Shown here piece after piece: positions 27,143 to 38,973 of a stretch of DNA of 64,000 nucleotides; position 1 is the first letter of the stretch, and each line of letters starts with the position of its first letter. The notes under the pieces were generated by a model that did no database searches, was not told the DNA's origin, and saw nothing but the letters and a program-made list of their open reading frames with translations. This DNA is from Armillaria gallica (taxonomy: Eukaryota > Basidiomycota > Agaricomycetes > Agaricales > Physalacriaceae): positions 496,001-560,000 of the forward strand of contig JBANDB010000010.1 in the NCBI GenBank assembly GCA_037576215.1, given 5' to 3'. A program made the translations under genes and the position numbers.

Positions 27143-28846
27143 ATGGTTGAGAAAATGAGTGATAGGGATCCAGTGGTGTAGTTCCTGAAACAATATAGGG
27201 TAAAATCAGGGTGGTCAGGATGCACACGCCAACAAGGAACCAGAACAAGATAAAACATACCGGGACCTGTAACGCGATATTGAATCGATGCAATCCGATT
27301 TTAGAGTCGCTCTGCAAGGCGAGAGATGTAGGTAGTGCGTACGACGCAAAGTGTACCGTTTACCGTTGGTTGACTTATCAGGGGGATAGGAAGTGTATAG
27401 CTGGACGCAGCAGCGCAGTAATACCAGTCTCGCTAAGAGGTCGGAAAGTGTCGAGTGAAATAGGCCAGCCGAGATTTGCACACCGCGAGAATTATGTGGC
27501 GGTTGAAATGGAGCAGAAGAGAATACGAGATACAAAATGAAGTCGCTGATAATCCCAGACGAACGAACGAAGAAAAAAACGAAAAACGGCGGGTAAGGAC
27601 GGTACTGGATGCGGGAGCGAGGGAGGCAAGTGGCAGTATGACCACAAGATGGGAAACTGGCAGAAATGAACTCGCCGGCGGTCTAACGGGACCTCCAGAA
27701 TTCAACTTGCCATAACATTTCCAAATTTAGATGCACCTCCAACAAATTTCAAATTAAGAAATTCAAGGTAATGTCCGCCATCAACCGGTCAATATTTAAC
27801 TTTTGTAACGGCTGTCGGCCCATAGAGAACTTTCTCCCGCAGTGAATAGGAAGCTCCCGGCTGTGTCTGCACTCACTTTCAATGCGATTTTCTTTGATCA
27901 ATCACCTAACGGGGAACAAGGACTGCGCTTCTGAAGAAGCCCCAACATATGTCGTATGACCAGCTGATTCCAACCGGTCTCTTTATGTATACATAGCAAG
28001 ATCATTGGAGACTCGGATCACTGCTCTAACAAACCTTGTACATATTACCTCGCGACGAATATTGGAATACCAAGACATACCCTGGTTTCAACTGTCAAAT
28101 ACTGACCAATATTGAAGACCTGAGAATTTGTCAATTTTGCAAAAGCAATCTCGCACTCAGTTGAATTGCAGTGAATCGGGGCCCACGATGATCATCCTGT
28201 CAAAATTGTTCAATTACCTCTGTCATGTCGTAAGCGTGCACTCCGTGGACTCGCGGAAACCTACGGTCTCGTATGTATAAATTGCGTGCATCTATTCAAC
28301 TTGGTGTATTTCGGTCCTCCGGATTCTCATGCATCCAGTCACCCGTGTCCTGATAGGCAAGCCTGATTCCAACAGACTGACCTTCAGGGCCCGAATTTCT
28401 CGGTGCTGCCGGTCTTGCTATAGATTAATATTTTCCTCGGACGTTGTCAACCTCTCCCGTATCCGTGTTTGCCTCAAGAAAAGTTTAATGTCTCACTAAG
28501 GGAAGGAAGGTTCTGCAAAGAAACCGAATGCTGAGAGCAACGCCAATTTCTATATGGTCCAAACCCTTTTCGATATCTTTTCTCTCAGACTCTTTTGTAT
28601 TGTAGAAGTGATCATCATCGCGGAGTGTTCTGAAATATGACATTGTTCTCTCGGTCCCGTCACCCATGATTTTCTTCAGTGGGTGTTCCGAAGGGAAAGA
28701 AACAGAATTGCCGGCATGCAAAACAAAAACAAAAAAATATCGGCCTGATTGAAGCAGTGACGGGAATTGCCGGTATTCAAGTTCAGCTCACAGGGCGGAG
28801 TCCAAATCTGAACCTTGTTCTGAAAAACTGTGCAGCTCCCGGAAGG
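27143..28846. other. Divergent intergenic region, possibly with 5' exon of the RasGEF gene
   Basis: The part next to the RasGEF gene (27143-27470) may hold one or more 5' exons: an acceptor TTTCAG precedes in-frame codons upstream of the assumed start, and another open piece ends in a GTATGT donor. The middle and right parts show no coding. The promoter of the H15-domain gene should lie near 28500-28840. Confidence 0.4.
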
Positions 28847-30526
28847 ATGCAGGCGACCGCTGCAGTTCCTTTCTTTACTTCTCTTCCTCATCCGCCAGGT
28901 AGAGAAGAATGCCTACTGTCTAATGATTTTATTTAACTTTCACGACTTCCAGCTGCAGACCATGACATCAAACGACGTTACCTGGCTCTCCTACCTCCCC
29001 AACAAATAATCGAAATATGTTTAACCCTTGAATTCCACGTCCCTCTCTATGTCAAGAGTTCAGTATGGCCGGCTGACATTAATGCTGCTATTGCAACCAT
29101 AGAAGGTCGACCGTCATCAAGTGGGACACCTGAGAGCGACGCAAAGAACGATGACCCACCAGTGATGGACTCTTTAGTGGATCCCACAGAGGCTGAAGAA
29201 CCATCAGAGAAAGAGCAGCAAGAACCAGAAGAAAAGTCAGAAGATGAGCCGCCTTCTGCAGAGGAATCAAAGCCGCCCGAAAAGCAAGGATCACCGACAC
29301 CGGCGCCGGTCTCGAATCCGGCAACGTCAGTGACAACGATAGCGACAACGTCGACAGTGCCACCAACCCCCAAACCGGCTGCAACTGTGGTACCAACACC
29401 GACAGTACGACCAACAGCCTACCCACATCAGCCGTATGGTTATCATGCCTACCCTCACGCGTCTTACTACCCCCAACATGCTTGGCCCTATCCTCATCTT
29501 CCCTACCCTCCGCCTCCACCTGCAGTACCCAGTCCTTACCAGCAGCCCCCAGCGACCCCTGCATTTCCCCAGACATCATACCAAAATCCAGCCCCACCAC
29601 CGTCATCCGAACCTACCCAGACAACAACATCGGAAGATAATCTTCCAAGTTACGAGGATATGATTGTAGAAGCTCTCGTTGATGCGAACGATCCCGACGG
29701 TATCGCCCCAAAGGACGTGTATGCGTGGATGGCTGCACATTATCCAGTCCAGGCTAACTTTCGACCTTCTGCAAGTCAGGCTTTGCAAAAAGCTTTTCGA
29801 AGGGGTAGGTTCGAGAAAAGCGGTAGTGGGAAATACAGACTTAACCCTGAGTACAAGGGCAATAATGTGCGTTACTCTTATATGTTTAGAGCCTGGCATC
29901 GTTTACATTCGGCTATCGTTAAGACCATCTCTCGCCGTCCTACGCGTCGCCCGCAAACGGTCAACAGCGCTCCCGCGACAAATTCCTCCAGTCAACCACG
30001 TTCATCGCCATTCACTCACGCGCCTCTTATTAAAAACGGTACAAAAGGTGCCGCCGTACAGCAGCGAATGCCATACCCGACAGGATATCCTGCGCCGTTC
30101 ACACCACCCGCGGCCAATGGTGCCGCAGCAGTGGATGCTTCAGCAGGAGACATCGGTGATGCTTATGCAGCAGCCCAGCACATCCTCAAAACGATCAACT
30201 TCGGTGAAGGCTTATTAAGTCTGTCAAAGAAGTCACAAGACATTACAACGCCAGTTACATCGGCAGCTGCGCCTGCAGATCAAGCGATTACAACAAATGA
30301 CGAAGACGATGATGACAGGGAGTGGGAAGCTGGCATTCGTGCGCAGTTACAGGCACAGTTAGCATTATTGGCCGCTCAACTCGCGGAGTATGCACAAGAG
30401 TCAAATCAGGGTGATAATGGTGTGGATACAGGCCAGCATCTTCCCCCGCTATCGGACCCTGCCATGCCTGTAGATGATGACGAGGACGATGATGATGAGG
30501 ATATGGATGAGGTTATAATTCCGTAA
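28847..30526 (+). CDS. Linker-histone-fold (H15) domain protein with Pro/Tyr-rich and acidic regions
   Basis: Met at 28847 opens a 52-nt exon; after an intron at 28899-28952 one long exon runs to the stop, giving 541 aa. The first 80 residues form a conserved-looking helical module (DIKRRYLALLPPQQIIEI). A Pro/Tyr-rich low-complexity region follows. Residues near 247-320 look like a winged-helix H15 domain: PSYEDMIVEALVDANDPDG, then YAWMAAHYP, then GRFEKSGSGKYRLNP, the last matching the wing of linker histones. The C-terminal half has a Gln/Ala-rich helix and ends in an Asp/Glu run. It lacks the long Lys-rich tail of true H1, so it is likelier a DNA-binding or transcription-linked factor than a bulk linker histone. 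Confidence 0.78.
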
Positions 30527-30646
30527 TATTATTCGCGCACCACTTTTTCATCTACTAAGTCACTGTATCGATTAGATCAATCACGGCGCTTTTTGCATAA
30601 CGTGTGATACATCTTGACACTCCTCCACAATTTTGTCAACTTCGCC

Positions 30647-31480
30647 ATGACCGCAGAGCCGACGCAATCAACCAATGCCGAGTTTGCGGCCTTCCACAAC
30701 AGGCTAGCAGGGCTGGAAGATTTGCTCTCGGAACATATTCAACAATGCAAAGACCAAACAAAGTTTATGGATTCCCATGAGGAGAGTAGTCGGCATGCCA
30801 AAGATAGAGATGAGAAGACGAAGGAGTTGAAAGAAACTTTAGCCACCGTTTCGAGACTCGTCGAAGAGGCCCGAGAAGAACGTGGAAATCAAGACGTTCT
30901 ACGTGTGTATTCTTTATTTCTACCACACATAACACCCGTGTTGACGTATATCAGGTAAGGGAGACATCGAAGCTGTTCTGCAAGAAATGCATGCTATGCA
31001 TGAGGTGCAAATGAAGACGCTGAGGTCTATTCGGGATGGCAAGTATCCGATTTTAACTGTGAATAATGATCCAGGCTCACCTGTTTTGAAACTAATTTCG
31101 TAGAGCATCGACGCGTCAGTTAAGACATCTGTGCATGTGCTTAGGAACGTATAGCCGCTGGGCATACTCGTTCCGTGCTACTTAGTCAAAGTCTATTTCG
31201 TGATCAAATAGAGACGAGACGCCACTCAAAGAGCTCTGGGCCTTCGTGTATTAGCGATTCAACGTCTGCGGTACATACAGTGAAGGCATCAACAATCAGT
31301 GAGCAATTTCCCTAGATTTGAGAACGCCGACTATGCAGGACGATTACGAATCTTACGGAGTAATCTCTGTGTGGAAGGTTCAGGAAAGTCCAGAATCTGT
31401 CCCCGAAACAAGCCCGAATGGAGATCTTGACGTCGTACATTACTACAGGAAGCCTTTAAGCGTAGTAGCGATACCATAAG
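30647..31480 (+). CDS. Small coiled-coil protein of unknown function
   Basis: Met at 30647 begins a charged helical protein with heptad-like spacing (LEDLLSEHIQQC, KELKETLATVSRLVEEAREE). The first intron starts at GTGTGT near 30905 and ends in ATCAG near 30955. The next exon (RKGDIEAVLQEMHAMHEVQ) is followed by a likely GC-AG intron at 31039-31105. Two further short introns of 37 and 40 nt can be joined in frame, extending it into a Ser-rich tail that stops near 31430-31480. If the GC donor is not used, the protein ends at 31102. No domain is recognised. The 3' end is therefore uncertain. Confidence 0.55.
31039..31105 (+). other. Probable GC-AG intron in the coiled-coil gene
   Basis: The exon ends GGGATG, followed by GCAAGT, a perfect donor apart from C at the second base. 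It ends GTAGAG, or GTAG two bases earlier. Read-through is also open until a stop at about 31102, so use is not certain. Confidence 0.5.
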
Positions 31481-32024
31481 TCAAGCGAGCCGACTTCATA
31501 ACCTGTTATCCTCCTTCGGCTCGCATTTTCTCGTCTATTTTCACTGAATTGATATACCTATCTGTTGGTCTTTTTCTTTTTGATAAATTAACACGCTCAT
31601 TTTCCGTTGCGCTTGAGAAAATCTGGATCACAATTAGAAGTAAATCAGTGCCATGGGGTTTCTAGGTTTCCCTTCATTTCGGGATCTACCCTCTTAGGAA
31701 GTTGTGGTTTGACGGGAAAGCGCTGAACGATTTTCTGCCATCATGCATCACCTCTCGCCCTGTTTTCATTGGTCGTTTACACGTCGAAGTGCGGCCTCCG
31801 GACCCGTACCCATTGTTTCAAGTCAAGGCGATCTCCACGACCCTGCCCAACCCGGCGCTGCGTCTTGAGAATGCTCATGTTGAGATTCCAATCTCAGCCC
31901 ACACATCGGTCTAACAGGAGCGGGCTATGAAGGTCTTCGCCTGAGTTGCCTCTATCCCTTCCTGCAACTGTTTATGTACCAGCGCTCGTCCGACAATTTC
32001 ACTTTGAGTTCCCTCTACTCGATA
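31481..32024. other. Intergenic stretch
   Basis: A short open frame at 31702-31914 encodes 70 residues without similarity I recognise. The region probably carries the promoter of the membrane protein gene that follows. Confidence 0.35.
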
Positions 32025-33613
32025 ATGCCTAACGGGACAACTCCGTTCACGTACGATACGGTGCTCACCGTCCTGACCGCGGTTCAATCGTATGTCAGAT
32101 TGATTTTCCTCAGTACGACAATTGACTGAGGATGTTTGCTTCTCGTTCAGCGGGCGACGTGTGATCGTGGGCTCGTATATCCGATCCTGGGAATACGCTC
32201 TTTTACTAACATTCACGGCGCATATAGCCGTGTACGCTCTCCAGGTCTACGAATGGCTGATATGCTGGAGAGACGAAGTCGAACTAGTACGCGATGACAG
32301 TCACTGCCGAGAGCATCTATTCTGACATCATAGGCAGATATGGTCATCCTCGTGGAACTCGATGAAGATACTGTTCACAATATGTCGATATTTTCCGCTG
32401 CTGTTCTATCCATTCTATCTGTGGGCCTGGATCCCGGTGCATAGCAAGGAACTCTGTGAGAGGCTAATATGTCCGTTGTACGGACTTTGCTCAGTTTTTG
32501 TACGTGTGCAGTACGCTTCTTTTCAATTACAAACTTACGCGTGTACTCTGGAAGCAATTATCGGCACAAGGTACTTAACTTTGAGTGATTCATAAGCTGC
32601 TTTCCCAGTTTTTTTGACTTCTATCAAAGCGGTGGTCCTGATACGATCTTATGCCTTCAGTGGCCAGTACCTGTGCATCCTCATACTCTTATGCACCTGC
32701 TGGATTGGATTAGCGGGTGCGGATATCTGGATGTTTTTCACTCAATTCATTCGTGAGTTAGAACTGATCCGTTCGTGACCATGCTAACTACATCTATAGT
32801 CGTTGACCTCACATTCTCCATCACTGGAAACCGGTCGAGTTGTTTTGGCAACGACCGACATTCAGAAGCATCATACGACAGCGGGCTATTCGCAACACCG
32901 GTCGGTGTACGTATCCTGTTGCCATATTGTCGGTATTGCTGCTGACAACTGTTATGCAGACTGTTATGGTGAGGTGACGTCTGAAGATCACCACTTGAAA
33001 TGACTGACCACAAGCAATGCAGATGATTTCTTTCGGTTTCGATACATTGATGATGGTACTTTGTATTGTGGTACGCATCGTACTCTCGTCTGGCGGTCCG
33101 CTACATTCCGATGCTCATTTCAGCACTGCTTACGCACGCGAAGTGCCCAAGGGCCGTTGGGGAAAGCATTCTTGAAGCAAGGTATTTCTGACCACAAAAC
33201 CTGGTTATCCCTGTTCATGATCTGTCTCCAGGCATTGGGGCGTTTGTCGTCATATCTTCTTTAAATTTCTTGACGGCAATGTCGTATTTCGGGCACGTCA
33301 TGTCCATTCCCACTCAGACTTGTGTTCACTTTTTGCTCCAGCACATCTTCGTTAACCGGGACAACACTTCCTTTAACCCTCGTAATGTCAGATATAATAG
33401 TGAGTCTAGCTTGTCTCACGTGTGCATATTGTCCCAACTTAATCACATATTCGAAAGGCATGCCGACTGCAAGTCCTGTCCTTCTCGTTTACTGACCGCC
33501 CTCGCTGATAACCGTGTATAGAATACTCTCTTTACGACGAAGAGTTAGCCCGACGGAAAGTTTCGAGCTGCAAGAACAATCGCGTTTTGTTACTGAAGCA
33601 CTTGACCGACTAA
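32025..33613 (+). CDS. DUF6533-type multi-pass membrane protein
   Basis: Start MPNGTTPFTYDTVLT, then an intron (GTATGT near 32091) and a membrane helix. The diagnostic piece is VYEWLICWRDEVELIW, followed by NSMKILFTICRYFPLL: this matches the N-terminal signature of the DUF6533 family (helix, Tyr-x-x-Leu-x-x-x-x-x-Glu-Val-x-x-x-Trp, next helix), which is strongly expanded in mushrooms. An intron ends at GGCAG near 32338. Further helices follow, with an extracellular loop containing NRSSCFGND and a last helix GAFVVISSLNFLTAM. The cytoplasmic tail ends LLLKHLTD at 33613. Exons between 32500 and 32640 could not be joined with certainty. The family resembles seven-helix receptors in topology, but no ligand or role is known. 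Confidence 0.72.
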
Positions 33614-34056
33614 ATGAACACAGCTCGGAGCCTTCCTTTGTCCCTGGGACCCAGCATGAGACGAATGCCTGCTGAACATCTTGATAATTTTGTAAAATAA
33701 TGAAGTATACAGTGTGCATAGCCCGGACTTGTGTACGCTCGTGAGTCCAAGTAGAGCACAAATGAAAACCCATGGAGATATTCGTATAGATGCCTCGACG
33801 GAAGCAAATTAGCGTGATAACACGGACCAATACCAGGTACGTTCGGACTATATTGGACACCAAATAAGATGCAATTTGTGATAAGCTGGCTGCCTGCTTT
33901 GTGACACTTGCGTACGATTATCAATAACGGTTCTAGATTGCCACAGCGTTCGGAACAAAAAACAATGTATCAAAGCAGCCACAAGAAATGCGAGTAGTAC
34001 AAACACAAGAGATTATGCCTTCAATATTCCAACTATCATATAAACCCAATGAACAA
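33614..34056. other. Convergent intergenic spacer
   Basis: It lies between the 3' ends of the membrane protein and the FKBP gene. Minus-strand frames here (for example 33489-33863) have no recognised product. Confidence 0.4.
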
Positions 34057-34648
34057 TTAAGCAGGTTCGATCTTCAACAGTTCCATTTCAAACTTCAGCG
34101 TTGCATTTGGCGGTATTATTGGTGGCACGCCTGCTGGCCCGTACGCCTAGTTGACACATGAGACCGAAAGAGACAATAGATTGAAAAGACCAACGAATTC
34201 GGGGGGAGCAGTGAGGAGAGCCTTTTCTCCCAATGACATCTTCGGAACACCTGCGACGCCACGCGGTCAATATCGATGAACTCCAGACGGAAAGATGGAC
34301 AGACCTTCATCCCAACCGGCTATGACTACGCCTTGCCCGATCTTCACTCTGAATGGATGTCCGCTACAGCCCCACAATCAACACTTGACCACAGAGCAAC
34401 GCTACAAGAACTCACCGATCATGACTCGAGTCGAATTTGGATCCATCCATTAGCGTACCAATGTAATGGATACTGACGGTGTCTGTAGCGATCGGCAAGT
34501 GAGGTCGTGGCTCAACATAACACACGCCAGTACTCACCGCCTGGTTTAGGATACGTCTTACCGTCTCCAGGAATAAGTGTTACGATTGAGAGACCCTTGG
34601 AGAAACAAGTCAGCACGACTGTGAGGGAAAGTGGGGGAAACCGACCAT
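34057..34648 (-). CDS. FPR1: FKBP12-type peptidyl-prolyl cis-trans isomerase
   Basis: The spliced protein is 110 aa, the size of a single FKBP domain. It catalyses proline isomerisation and is the cytosolic receptor for FK506 and rapamycin. Landmarks are present in order: the Tyr of [45 protein letters not shown] and [13 protein letters not shown], so the drug-binding residues (Tyr26, Phe36, Asp37, Phe46, Val55, Ile56, Trp59, Tyr82, Phe99 of human FKBP12) have equivalents. Five exons are needed. The first coding exon is only the ATG at 34646-34648, followed by an intron beginning GTCGGT and ending CCAAG; this restores the usual Met-Gly start. Without it there is no start codon in frame near the domain. 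Confidence 0.9.
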
Positions 34649-36604
34649 AGTGTAGTGGACGCTACCAAGTAAGAGGGAGCGCTATAAAAGCGATGGAAAT
34701 CAGATTTGATTATATAGATCCAGTGGATCTCGTGATCGCAGTATTTGGGCCAACCAAGTCCCAGAATACAGTAATACACATATTCGTTATCGATGTCTCC
34801 GATGGGAGGAGATAACATTCTCAAGTTGACAGCTACGCGTAATTCCTATCAGCATATGATGCGTTTGGGCCGTAGACGATGCCTTCTGTGTGCATCTTAT
34901 TTGGGTATATCACCCTCTCTAAAATAAGGTGATGAGTAGAGACCGAATATGGAGGCACCATGAAAACCACATGGCTGACGGCGTACGATATCATCTACAA
35001 GCCCTGGAGCCGATCCCAGAATACATAAGCTATATTCGTTCTGCGCGGGTATCAAGTTTCCCCATCATGAACATACTTCTGTCGACTTGGCTTTCCGCAT
35101 GCAGAAATCGCGAAAGAGAGGATTGACGCTGGATCGTGCAGGATCACCGGCATGGATGCCGATAAGAAAGACCAAGGATTAAACACAACCAGAGACTAAA
35201 CAGCACCCGGATCTTGAAGGGAACAACGGAGGAAACGGTCGCTAGCCAGATGTAGCCAGATGCGTACACCGGGGATGCCCAGTTTGAGATTATCTAGACT
35301 CAGCGAAAACAGAGCATCTGGTGAAATGGATGTCGGCGTTGGAATTGGACATGGTGGCAGAAACAGTGGCGAGGTGCAAACGGATGGATATAAAAGGTAA
35401 CCTTTCTCTGTCACTTACGAACGGCATTTTGACGGCATTGCCATTTACTTATCGCCCACTTAGATCTCCAATATTGCCAGGGCTTCTCAACGCTGACCAG
35501 GGTGATAGCCGGAATCTTTTCTCTGCGTCATCAACTTCTTTGATTGCGTTACTACTGTATTTCTCGCGTCTCGGAGGTTGGAAGGACACAATGCAGTAAT
35601 CCAACTTCTTAAAATCTCTTCACAATTTAGAGTTCTAAAGCGCGAGTCACTCGTTCCGGTATGATCGAACAAGTGAAGGCCTGTCTGCTGGAATGAAATC
35701 ACATATAAACTCCAGTTCTTACATTGTATGTACGACCCTCACATCCAATCCGTCGGGTTGTCAAGTTCGACTCCGCTCGAGGATCGGTGGGAATGGGTTG
35801 AGTATCCAAGGCTCCTCCAGGGCAACATGCAAGCGTTGCGATCGATAACTTGGTGGCGTCAGACAAACAAGAAACCGCATTGGTATCTGTTTTCTCCTGC
35901 AGGTGATGACACTTGCCATGGTTTCGTCTTATTCGTGGTTCTTTCCAGGACAAAGATGGGCGTTGTGTCCTTTCGAACTTGTTCCGACCGTGTTCCGCCG
36001 GGTCATCTTGAACTTCCGCCTTCGCATGGCCTCGATATATCTCACGGAGGGACTTCCAATACTACCGCACTGCTCCACCTTACTAGCTCTTTCTGTTTTC
36101 AGGATGCTTCAGCACCACCTTTTCACAAAAAATTAACGTCGTGAGACCATGAGTGCTTACGACCACTCTATCAGCGCAATAAGCGTATTCCCACCTCCAG
36201 TTGCTGTGAGTACAATCGCGGCAGCGCGTCGGCCGAAGTTTCTCTTGGCATTTGAGGAAGGTTCGCGGATATCTATCTGCGAACACTTGGACCTCCGAAG
36301 TTCTACTGCACGGTTGTATACTCTCCTACTTTCCCATTGGTCCTATTTCAAGCCCCATCAGAATAAATGAAAAATCTACACTTTTGTATCAGTTGTTTCC
36401 CAACCCCTTGGCGCGTCATGAGGAACCCGGAGTTAGTTATACAGCTATACCCAGTATCGATACATTGCAAGAGCCATCTAGATGTCTTGAGGGTACCATT
36501 GTCGTCGAGCACAAAGATGCCGCTTCTGGCCTATGTAAGGTACCGGCCCGCCGGCATCGACATCGATCATCGCGACCTGAATCGCGACTCGTCGTTTACC
36601 CCCC
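34649..36604. other. Gene-poor stretch
   Basis: Two kilobases between FKBP12 and the OGFr-domain gene. The frame at 35728-36144 and the Met at 36149 (a short segment followed by a GTGAGT donor) could be exons of an unrecognised gene or upstream exons of the OGFr gene, but no domain or conserved join supports this. A TATAAAAG string lies near 35390 without a gene behind it. Confidence 0.35.
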
Positions 36605-37493
36605 ATGAACCAGAACGTTCCACGCGACGTGCTTGAATTTCTTACAGATTATCCCTCGAATTCTAACAATCTTTCACAATCAGACAATCTCCTTTTCTAC
36701 CAGAACAAACTGAGGTGCAAACCCGACAGACTGACTATCGATGAGCTGCACGAAAGGTGCCGTCGTCACGCGCACATCTTTACTTATCGCAACTAACATT
36801 GTATTGGATCGTCCCAGGTGGCAAGGAGCTTACGATACGCTCGAATACAAACACGGCTTCATCCAATGGCTGTTCCCTATCCAGGAATACGGCATGAATT
36901 CCCAGTCCCAGCCATTACAACGACACGAACTTGAAGCAATGAGGTCTTCCCCTGAGATCATACAACGCGTCATAAGGTCGTATAAGCTTATGCTTGACTT
37001 TTACGGTATGAGGTTATTGGACGAGAGGACAGGGCTGCTGGATCGTGTGCTGCCACCAAGGACGTTTGAGAGGCGGTACAGGAATCTCGTTCGTGAGTAT
37101 ATCTCTCTTAATACTACTTTCATCGTGATTCTCAACTTCTTGTTAGAGTCATCTCACAACAACCTTCGGATATCTCGGATATTGAAATGCCTCTCCGAGA
37201 TGGGTCTGGAACACCTGAACGTGGGATTCGTGTTGCACGTCCTCAACGAGCAGAGTGAACACAAGGAACTGGCGACGGGAATGCTGAAAGGCAGTATGGA
37301 TCGTTGGTGGGCAAACTGCAACAGAAATGAGGAAGAGAGGGAGTGGGTCGCCGAACTCATTCGTAGAGTCAGAAACTCGAGAGGTGAATGGGTGTTTACA
37401 AGAGATATGTACGAGAAGGCGTTAAGGATGAGAGATGAGCAGGGTTCTTTGGGATTTGACGACGTCGACGAGGGTGTGAATACAGGCACGTAG
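36605..37493 (+). CDS. Opioid growth factor receptor (OGFr) N-domain protein
   Basis: Three exons (introns at 36757-36817 and 37093-37146) give 257 aa. The conserved part of the OGFr N-terminal domain is clear: the joined WQGAYDTLEYKHGFIQWLFP, then NSQSQPLQRHELEAM, then IRSYKLMLDFYGM, then NLRISRILKCLSEMG. The same domain is found in fungal and bacterial proteins of unknown role; the vertebrate receptor name should not be read as function. The start MNQNVPRDVLEFL is a natural one, matching FL-D-Y lead-ins of fungal members. The C-terminal helix after residue 215 (REWVAELIRRVRNSRGEW) is charged. Many basidiomycetes carry several copies. Confidence 0.85.
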
Positions 37494-38575
37494 AAAGACT
37501 GACTTCTTCAATAGACTTCCCCAGGATCCTGTAGCCTCGGTTGGGTCAACTATGCATACAGAGATCTGATTTAGAAGTTTTCGGCTCTTAGATTCTAGGA
37601 GTGCTTCGATTCTTTTTTGGTCTTATCAAAGAGATTCAGTAATTATGGTACAAGTTTTAGGAGGAACCAACAAGCGCCAGAAAACGGCAAGTAGGTGCCC
37701 CAAAAGCTCAAACTCTTTAGGCTTTCGTAGGATACAGTACCGACTCAAGTTAGTGGTATCGCAAAAAAATCGGGATACGGCTCGCTAAAATATGCGCATG
37801 TTTGTCAACAGCCTCCGCGTGCCGTTGCGACTTTCCAAGTCGGACGTCGGGGATCGCTAGACTTTTCGTCTCTTCCTGTGATGAAGGACCGACGGTTGTG
37901 GACCCGAATTACATCTGGTCGTGTAAGACGTATCTCCGCTCGACCGGTACAATTGTCGACAGCAAATGAATGATACCTTTTCTGAGACGCCTCATGACTT
38001 CTTGGTACACCATTCGTCGCATTTTGGATACATGAACTTGAGACTTCACATCGTGATGAAGTCGAAGTAATGAAGCAGCAAGCGAGAAACTGCTAGACAG
38101 ATTTGCCGGATGGCAGTCAAACGCGCTAATGTGTACGCCAGGCTAGCCTCGGGGTAATAAATCTGATCGCCTTGAACCGATGCTTCATTGTTTCCTTGAC
38201 GTTTCAGACCGGAAGTGTTGTCAAACGACATTGCTGGGTAATCAATTATATTAGCGCCAGGATTGATTTCGGCCAACGCGCAGCGCCCGATTGTCAACGG
38301 AGAACGGAAAAATACTGGATCAATAGGACCGGAACGCGATAGAACCAAGTGCAACGACCACACTGGCAGATGAATGGCACGGATGCATTGAGATATTGTC
38401 AAGCAGAGGGCTCTAAACCGTGACATGGAATAAAAGCAGGAAGGTGGTAGACATCGAACCCGTCCATTATAGTTGTTTTTACAATATGGTCTGCGATTAG
38501 AACGTCAGCATGACCAGTATGAATAAGACGCGCTCCGTGTGCACCTGACATTATTGACAATCGGCGTTCGAAAAC
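37494..38575. other. Intergenic stretch
   Basis: One kilobase with one minus-strand open frame (38046-38426, 126 residues) that has no domain and no splice context. I see nothing else of note. Confidence 0.35.
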
Positions 38576-38973
38576 TTATGCTAACTTCTCCAGTTTATTC
38601 CACAAAACTTCTCTCCGTTTTTCCGCGTATGTGTCGCTTACGGACTGCAGTAACTCTTCGACGGTCTCGAAGACCTTCATATTCAAAGAACTCGCTTTCT
38701 TAGAACCGTTCTCAATCTGGCAGGTATATGAATACAGGAATGACGGCGGCAATCTGATTTGTGACTCACGAAATACCCTCTCCCGGTGAGCACCAACTGC
38801 AGCTTTTCACCATCCAACAACGTCACGGAAGCCTTTGCGACCAACGGCGTGGAAGAACTAAGTATGGAGAAAGATCGAATGCCGAAATGTTGTTCCGAGA
38901 GAGCAAGCTGGAGTTCATTGGCGAGGAAGGCGGAAGGCATTGAAGACGTGCCCGCTGGCGAGGACATGATCAT
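38576..38973 (-). CDS. GSKIP-domain (DUF727) protein
   Basis: Two exons joined over an intron at 38717-38769 give 114 aa. The domain runs from about residue 11 to the end: LANELQLALSEQHFGIRSFS, ASVTLLDGEKLQLVLTGRGYF, then after the intron SLNMKVFETVEELLQSVSDTY and EVLWNKLEKLA. The VFET-VEELL...SP/D-Y...R...L...KL pattern is the C-terminal hallmark of GSKIP, the small GSK3beta- and PKA-binding protein, and of the same domain in CLU/Clu1. At this length it is a free-standing GSKIP homologue, not a CLU fragment. The start is firm since a stop codon overlaps it (TAATG). Binding partners in fungi are not established. Confidence 0.82.

Noticed and set aside
35728..36400. Possible second DUF6533 relic or upstream exons of the OGFr gene
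   Set aside because: Only vague resemblance of one Arg-rich piece; signature motif absent and no in-frame join to the OGFr start.
38046..38426. 126-codon minus-strand open frame
   Set aside because: No domain, no signal peptide and no splice context; looks like chance coding.
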